Assembly (NCBI GenBank): GCA_965660935.1
Contig: CBFIBR010000016.1
Coordinates: 1 to 45,924, forward strand
Reading direction: 5' to 3'
DNA length: 45,924 bases
Source of the DNA: UBA1172 sp002457135
GTDB taxonomy: Bacteria; Pseudomonadota; Alphaproteobacteria; Puniceispirillales; UBA1172
Under the pieces are notes generated by a model. That model ran no database searches. It was not told the origin of the DNA and saw only the letters and a list, made by a program, of their open reading frames with translations. A program made the position numbers and the translations under genes. Below, piece by piece: positions 41,417 through 45,924 of the stretch; positions within the stretch are counted from its first letter, which is position 1; every line of letters begins with the position of its first letter.

Positions 41417-42028
41417 TCAGCCCTGTTCCGGCTGCCAGTTATCAAGATCGAGCGGCCCCATCAACCCGGCCGCATCACCGCGCAGGAAGACAAGCGTGAC
41501 CGAGCCGATATTGATCCCGAATTTACTGACATAGGCGCGGTTGATCGCAACCCGTTCATCCTGCTGATAAATCCAGTCATTGAAATGCACGCGCAGGGAA
41601 CGGCTGCCCATCTTAAGATCAATATCGTATTTCCAGTTCAGCGTATTACCCGCCACCGAACCCGTGGCCGAACCGGTGATATCCGCGGCACTGCCCTCAT
41701 AGCGCACCAGCCCGTCATCACCGATGCCGAGATTGGTGATGGTCCAGACCCGGTTGTCTTTTTCACCATCATCGTAGAGGAAATCTTCATCCAGCGTCAG
41801 GGTATTGCCCTCCACCGTGCCGGTGATATTGACCCTGAACTGCCGCCTCAAATTACCGAAACGATCCTCAAAAATACCGTAGGCGATGGTCTCCCCCCTG
41901 AAAAAATCCTCCAGGTTGAGGGGCGGGGTTCGATCCTTGAGGGCGGCAACACCGCGCTGGCTACACGCGCTCAACAACCCGCCAAGGGCCAGGAGAGCAA
42001 TCACGACAAATACAGTTTTAATCATCAC
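41417..42028 (-). CDS. DUF3833 lipoprotein
   Basis: A 203-residue protein with a lipoprotein signal peptide: hydrophobic core then LLSAC, cysteine near residue 22. The body matches the DUF3833 family (LEDFFRGETIAYGIFEDRFG, DEDFLYDDGEKDNRVW, LNWKYDIDLKMG and NDWIYQQDE), which adopts a lipocalin-like fold and whose role is unknown. Its neighbour yciB suggests an envelope job. It probably anchors in a membrane facing the periplasm. Confidence 0.9.
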   Translation of the reverse strand: MMIKTVFVVIALLALGGLLSACSQRGVAALKDRTPPLNLEDFFRGETIAYGIFEDRFGNLRRQFRVNITGTVEGNTLTLDEDFLYDDGEKDNRVWTITNLGIGDDGLVRYEGSAADITGSATGSVAGNTLNWKYDIDLKMGSRSLRVHFNDWIYQQDERVAINRAYVSKFGINIGSVTLVFLRGDAAGLMGPLDLDNWQPEQG

Positions 42029-42128
42029 AGGGGGTTTATCCTCATTTCCTACACTGAAGAAATTAGGACGATATCACCGCCGGGAAAGGTGGGGGATGTA
42101 ATCAGGCCCATCAGGAACGGACACTTTA

Positions 42129-42428
42129 TCATTTAGGTTGATAACAGGTGGTCCAGTTAAAAACGGTCTTGGTCAGAACCATCGGCTCGGTTGTATTAAA
42201 AAACCGGAAGAAATGCTCACTTTCAAGGTGGGTATCGAACGCTGCCCGGTCGGTATAAAGCTCATAGAGGAAAACCTCGCCCGGTTTGGACGGGTCGGTC
42301 ACAACATCAAACTGATGGCATCCTTCCTCAAGCCGGATTGAGTTATCCGCCTGCTGGTGCATCAATTCCATGAACGTATCAAACCGGGTCAGGTCAATCG
42401 TGAAATGAACCGTCACAACATACATCAT
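42129..42428 (-). CDS. ABM-fold monooxygenase-like protein
   Basis: A 99-residue protein of the antibiotic biosynthesis monooxygenase (YgiN-like) fold: VTVHFTIDLTRFDTFMELM, EEGCHQFDVVTDPSKPGEVF, YELYTDRAAFDTHLESEHF. Relatives oxidise quinols or act on small aromatic compounds without cofactors. Its start overlaps the dehydrogenase gene by 4 bp, so it is the last gene of the catabolic operon. Confidence 0.88.
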   Translation of the reverse strand: MMYVVTVHFTIDLTRFDTFMELMHQQADNSIRLEEGCHQFDVVTDPSKPGEVFLYELYTDRAAFDTHLESEHFFRFFNTTEPMVLTKTVFNWTTCYQPK

Positions 42429-43525
42429 CGCCCCCCTTTCTGGCCTGTCCGGTTAAGAACGGCCCTGGTCATGGCATCTGTACCCATGGTGCCGCCAAAT
42501 TCCATTGGCCTGAGTTCACCATCGGTGAACCCCTGTTCCACCGCCGCTTCGATCACCATGGCGGCATCGGCGTAGCGATTGTCGCCAAGGCGTTCAGCGA
42601 GGTATTCCAGCAGCAACGCCCCGCTCAGGATCGTTGCCAGCGGATTGGCCCTGTCCTGGCCCATGATATCAGGTGCGCTGCCATGGGCAGGCTGGAACAG
42701 GCCGTGATGATCCCCGATCTCGGCGCAGGAGGCGATGCCCATCCCGCCAACCAGCCCCGCCGTCAGATCAGACAGGATATCGCCGAACATGTTTTCCGTG
42801 ACCATGACATCGTATTCCCAGGGCCGCCGCACCAGCTCAAGCGCCATGGCATCAACATAGCAATAATCATGCGCAACCCCGGGAAACCCGGCCGCCACCT
42901 CATCGAAAATGCTGCGGAAAAAGGCCATGGAGGTAAAGACATTGGCCTTGTCAACGCAGGTCAGCCGCCCGGGCTTGCCACGGGATTTCCTCTTTTCCGT
43001 CAGGCGAAAGGCAAAGCGATGCAGTTTTTCGGAAGTGGCGCGGGTTATGCGGAGCGTTTCATCCACCCCGGTATCACCATGAATGACACTGCGGCCATGC
43101 ACCGCCGCTGAATAAAATAGCCCCTCGGTGCTTTCCCTGATCAGCACCAGATCAATGCCTGATGCCGCCTCAGCCGCCAGCAGCCGGGGCGCGTTGGGCC
43201 ATGCCCGGACAGGACGAACCCCGGCATAAAGCCCAAAACGGTCACGCAGGCGAAGATGCGGCGAAATCTCGGTTCCATCAGCATGACGGATACCCGGCAG
43301 GCCAATAGCCCCCAGAAAAATGGCATCAGCGGCACCGGCACGGTCTTCACCATCAGGTTCGATATCACGGCCGGTTTCAGCGAAATAACCGGCACCGGCG
43401 GCGATATCATCCATCACGGGCATGGAAAGACCGGCATAGGCCAGTGCCTTTTCCATCACCGCCAGGCCGGATGCCATGCAATCCCCGCCAATGCCGTCAC
43501 CGCGAATGACCGCCAGTTTTACCAT
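42425..43525 (-). CDS. isopropylmalate/isocitrate/tartrate dehydrogenase-family enzyme
   Basis: A 366-residue NAD(P)-dependent beta-decarboxylating dehydrogenase. GDGIGGDC at the start, substrate loop LIRESTEGLFYSA, CVDKANVFTSM with the catalytic Lys, and the metal site ENMFGDILSDLTAGLVGGMG are present. The STEGLF loop differs from the LeuB ELTGGIYFG form, so the substrate is not likely to be isopropylmalate. It starts 23 bp after the FAD oxidoreductase and is coupled to the ABM gene. No leucine genes are nearby. Confidence 0.88.
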   Translation of the reverse strand: MVKLAVIRGDGIGGDCMASGLAVMEKALAYAGLSMPVMDDIAAGAGYFAETGRDIEPDGEDRAGAADAIFLGAIGLPGIRHADGTEISPHLRLRDRFGLYAGVRPVRAWPNAPRLLAAEAASGIDLVLIRESTEGLFYSAAVHGRSVIHGDTGVDETLRITRATSEKLHRFAFRLTEKRKSRGKPGRLTCVDKANVFTSMAFFRSIFDEVAAGFPGVAHDYCYVDAMALELVRRPWEYDVMVTENMFGDILSDLTAGLVGGMGIASCAEIGDHHGLFQPAHGSAPDIMGQDRANPLATILSGALLLEYLAERLGDNRYADAAMVIEAAVEQGFTDGELRPMEFGGTMGTDAMTRAVLNRTGQKGGR

Positions 43526-43548
43526 GCCACTAGTCTAATCATCATCAA

Positions 43549-44676
43549 TCAGGCCTTCCCAAAGCGTCCCGGGTCAAGCCGGGCGATCAGCTCACCCGCA
43601 CCCTGCGGCGATTGTCCGGTGCTGAGCTGGGCCGCAATCAATGACAGCGCGGGTGAGGTGCAGATCCCCACACCGCCCTGCCCGGCCAGCCAGAAAAAGC
43701 CCTCACATTCGGGGTCAAACCCCACCGCCATGACATCATCAGGGGTGAAACTGCGCAACCCTGCCCAGCTATGCTCAATGCGGGTGACCTCAATCGCCAT
43801 GGCCTCCTCAAAATGGTGGATGCCTGTCGCAAGCACGGTATCATCCGGCCAGGCATCATGCGGGTCAACCGGGTCAGCATCGGCCGGCGATACCATCAGC
43901 CGCCCTGTATCCGGCCGGCAATACCAGCGATCCTCAATCCCTGAGGTCATGGGCCAGCCGCTGGCATCCATGCCATCAGGCAATCTGATGAGCGCGGCGG
44001 AACGGCGTTTGGGCTGCAACCCGACAGGGTTGGCCCCGGCCATCACCGCCACCCGGTCAGCCCAGGCCCCGGCCGCGTTGATGATGGTGCCGCAGGCGAA
44101 ATCACCCTTCGGTGTTGAAATCACCCAGCCCCCGTTGTTATTCGCGCCATCAGCCTTAATCCCCTCGACAGGGGCGGCAAGCTCAATCCTGCCGCCACGA
44201 TCCCTCAACTGGCGGGAAAACCCCTGCATCAACGCTTCAACATCAATATCCGATGCCCCGGGTTCAAAGGCGGCACCGATCAGGCGATCCGGCCTCAAGG
44301 CAGGGACCAGTTCCCTTGCCTCTTCCGGGGACAGGCTTTCCATCCCCTTCCCCTCATCAACAATGCTGGCGATTCTGGTTTCCTCACCTGTATAGGCGAC
44401 GGTGAGGTCTCCCCTCGGTTTGACCAATGGCACCGGGCCAAATTCATCACTTTCCCTGAAAAAAGGCGCTGACATCCCGATCAGCTCACGCGACACCGGG
44501 TTGCCATAGTTTTCAATCAGCATGGCCGCCGACCGCCCGCTGGAATGATAGCCAAGGGCCGGTTCAGCCTCCAGCAGGATAACCGAATGGTCCTTTGCCA
44601 GCCTGGCCCCGACACTGACCCCGGCAATACCGCCACCGATGATGATGAAATCCGCTGTGGCGGTGATTGTGGTCAT
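43549..44676 (-). CDS. FAD-dependent oxidoreductase (DAO family)
   Basis: A 375-residue flavoenzyme with the N-terminal FAD fold IIIGGGIAGVSVGARLAK (about 11-30), the HSSGRSAAMLIENYG segment and a C-terminal GQGGVGICTSPALS. The HSSGRSAA block recalls D-arginine dehydrogenase (DauA) and related D-amino-acid dehydrogenases, so it probably oxidises an amine or 2-hydroxy acid; the substrate is open. Its start overlaps the hydroxyisobutyrate dehydrogenase gene by 4 bp. Confidence 0.88.
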   Translation of the reverse strand: MTTITATADFIIIGGGIAGVSVGARLAKDHSVILLEAEPALGYHSSGRSAAMLIENYGNPVSRELIGMSAPFFRESDEFGPVPLVKPRGDLTVAYTGEETRIASIVDEGKGMESLSPEEARELVPALRPDRLIGAAFEPGASDIDVEALMQGFSRQLRDRGGRIELAAPVEGIKADGANNNGGWVISTPKGDFACGTIINAAGAWADRVAVMAGANPVGLQPKRRSAALIRLPDGMDASGWPMTSGIEDRWYCRPDTGRLMVSPADADPVDPHDAWPDDTVLATGIHHFEEAMAIEVTRIEHSWAGLRSFTPDDVMAVGFDPECEGFFWLAGQGGVGICTSPALSLIAAQLSTGQSPQGAGELIARLDPGRFGKA

Positions 44677-45554
44677 GCGCCTGATCCTGTGGCGGCTTTT
44701 TCAAAGCGCGGCAGCATGGCGGAGAAATCCTTGCCGCGCCCGTCCTCATCCTCAACAAACTGCCGGTAGAGTTCCAGCGCAGCCTGCCCGAGCGGGGTTT
44801 CAGCATTGGTTGCCCCTGCCGCCATCTGCGCCAGCATCAGGTCTTTCAGCATCAACTCAGCCGCAAATCCGGGCTGGTAGCCGTTATCAGCCGGGGATTT
44901 CGGCCCCACCCCCGGGGCCGGGCAATAATCGTTCATGACCCAGGAATAGCCCGATGACGTGCTGACAACATCAAACATGCGCTGGCGATCAAGCCCCAGC
45001 CTGTCGGCGAGGGCAAACGCCTCACAAGTGCCGATCATGGTGATGCCCAGGATCATGTTATTGCAGATTTTGGCGGCCTGACCGGCACCGCTGTCACCGC
45101 AGTAAACAGCTTTCCTGCCCATAACGTCAAAAAGCGGGCTGGCCATGGCAAAACCCGCCTCACTCCCGCCCGCCATGAAGGTGAGGGTTCCGGCCTCAGC
45201 CCCGCCAATACCGCCGGATACAGGCGCATCCACCGCCAGCAGGCCATGATCGCCTGCCATGGCAGCAACGGCCCTGGCACTGTCAACATCAACGGTGGAA
45301 CAATCCAGCAGCAACGCGCCGCTGGTCATGACCGGCAGAATACTGTCAGCCACCGAACGCAGAATCGCCCCGTCAGGCAGCATGGTGATGACGATATCGC
45401 GGCCGGTTGCTGCCTGGGCCACATCAGTCACCATGCTGACCCCGTCAATCGTCACCGGCGCAACATCAAAGCCTGTCACTTCATGCCCGGCGGCAACCAG
45501 ATTGGCCGCCATCCGGGACCCCATATTGCCGAGACCGATAAATCCTATATCCAT
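44673..45554 (-). CDS. mmsB: 3-hydroxyisobutyrate dehydrogenase
   Basis: A 293-residue beta-hydroxyacid dehydrogenase of valine breakdown. NAD-binding GFIGLGNMGSRMAANL starts the protein; the substrate motif is DAPVSGGIGGAEAGTLTFMAGG; the catalytic Lys is in GQAAKICNNMILG; and YCPAPGVGPKSPADNGYQPG is typical of MmsB rather than tartronate semialdehyde reductase. ATG 45554 has GGAGGG six bases upstream. It leads an operon of four overlapping or close genes that does not contain the usual mmsA or acyl-CoA genes. Confidence 0.9.
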   Translation of the reverse strand: MDIGFIGLGNMGSRMAANLVAAGHEVTGFDVAPVTIDGVSMVTDVAQAATGRDIVITMLPDGAILRSVADSILPVMTSGALLLDCSTVDVDSARAVAAMAGDHGLLAVDAPVSGGIGGAEAGTLTFMAGGSEAGFAMASPLFDVMGRKAVYCGDSGAGQAAKICNNMILGITMIGTCEAFALADRLGLDRQRMFDVVSTSSGYSWVMNDYCPAPGVGPKSPADNGYQPGFAAELMLKDLMLAQMAAGATNAETPLGQAALELYRQFVEDEDGRGKDFSAMLPRFEKAATGSGA

Positions 45555-45599
45555 GAAAACCCTCCCTATCCTGATCAGACTACCAGCCGGAGGGAGGAT

Positions 45600-45615
45600 A
45601 AAAAACACGTTTTTT
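45600..45615. promoter_or_regulatory. A/T inverted repeat upstream of the mmsB operon
   Basis: AAAAAAC-AC-GTTTTTT is a perfect 7+7 inverted repeat about 46 bp upstream of the mmsB start. It lies where an operator or a bent promoter element could be. Its simple composition makes chance possible. Confidence 0.3.
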
Positions 45616-45759
45616 CAGGACGAATTATGAGTTTATTAACAATATTTTATGAATACCAACTCAAGTGATTGATCAACCGCCAGAACACACCGTGAAACCC
45701 TTGGCAACCGGCCCTGCATCATGGCCGGGGCAACGACCCCATTGTTGTGTTTGATTTGA

Positions 45760-45924
45760 TCAGATCAATTCAACTGGCAGTGAGCCGGTAACCTCTATTC
45801 CATCGGGACCGAAAAGATCATCAATATAGACAAGCCCACTTGAGGTAACCTGGGTTTCGCTTGGTCCTGCCGGCACTCCGGAAAAGAACAGGTCCCCCAG
45901 GCTCACATCAGGAATATCCTTAAG
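45760..45924 (-). CDS. C-terminus of an unidentified gene (partial)
   Basis: An open frame runs from the right edge to a TGA at 45762-45760, giving 54 residues (LKDIPDVSLGDLFFSGVPAG ... GPDGIEVTGSLPVELI). The composition, rich in Gly, Val, Ser and Asp without Cys, suggests a beta-rich, perhaps extracellular, protein, but no family is recognisable. The 205 bp between it and mmsB hold the mmsB promoter region and no gene I can see. Confidence 0.55.
   Translation of the reverse strand, partial: LKDIPDVSLGDLFFSGVPAGPSETQVTSSGLVYIDDLFGPDGIEVTGSLPVELI

Overview
The window looks like a chromosomal segment of an alphaproteobacterium, possibly a marine, SAR116-like lineage. That placement is inferred from gene content and style; there is no rRNA gene here to anchor it. 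The signs are a SUF cluster followed by an Atm1-type exporter, HspQ, a PuuA-type glutamine synthetase family member, a glucosylglycerate (compatible solute) operon, and many short or overlapping gene junctions. Most genes are housekeeping and moderately GC-rich. Two stretches are clearly more AT-rich and look accessory: about 200-1950 and about 25980-29000.

Layout. 1-61: the 3' end of a gene. 276-1944: an AT-rich FRG-domain reading frame followed by a TPR-repeat frame; the two look like one gene broken at a run of seven A. 2079-2152: tRNA-Gly(TCC). 2278-2565: a small exported protein. 2609-8517 (minus strand): fdhD-mobA, then kdsD, then queA-tgt-queG, which holds the last steps of queuosine synthesis. 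8652-9410 (plus): NAD kinase. 9407-19585 (minus): an Rrf2 regulator, sufBCDS, a SufT-like DUF59 protein, a SufA-type carrier and an Atm1-like ABC exporter, then a glutamine synthetase family enzyme and a monoacylglycerol-lipase-like hydrolase. A candidate operator for the regulator lies upstream of it. 19827-20755 (minus): tRNA-Ala(TGC), rpmF and hspQ, then a hairpin-rich stretch that ends in a strong terminator. 20858-22601: alanine dehydrogenase with a divergent Lrp-type regulator. 22624-25233: SelO and a divergent Rieske oxygenase only 30 bp apart.

25273-28787 is the least conventional part. It has an orphan ParA/MinD-like ATPase, an acidic two-ended protein with a PopZ-like layout, a one-pass membrane protein with a SHOCT-like tail, and decayed reading frames between and after them. 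29318-33931 holds two EamA transporters, a DksA/TraR-type protein, a HIT protein, a YgjP-type metallopeptidase, a four-cysteine secreted protein and a glyoxalase-like protein. 33981-37772 (minus) is a glucosylglycerate module: phosphatase, synthase and a GH13_18 sugar phosphorylase. 37873-37947 is tRNA-Val(GAC). 38074-42028 holds an N-formylglutamate amidohydrolase-like gene, mnmC, yciB and a DUF3833 lipoprotein. 42129-45554 (minus) is a tightly overlapped catabolic operon: 3-hydroxyisobutyrate dehydrogenase, an FAD oxidoreductase, an isopropylmalate/isocitrate-type dehydrogenase and an ABM-fold monooxygenase. The window closes with the C-terminus of an unidentified minus-strand gene.

I saw no IS element, prophage, CRISPR array or rRNA. 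The best candidates for something undescribed are the ParA / PopZ-like / membrane-SHOCT neighbourhood, the FRG-TPR frame break at the A7 tract, and the structured stretch downstream of hspQ.
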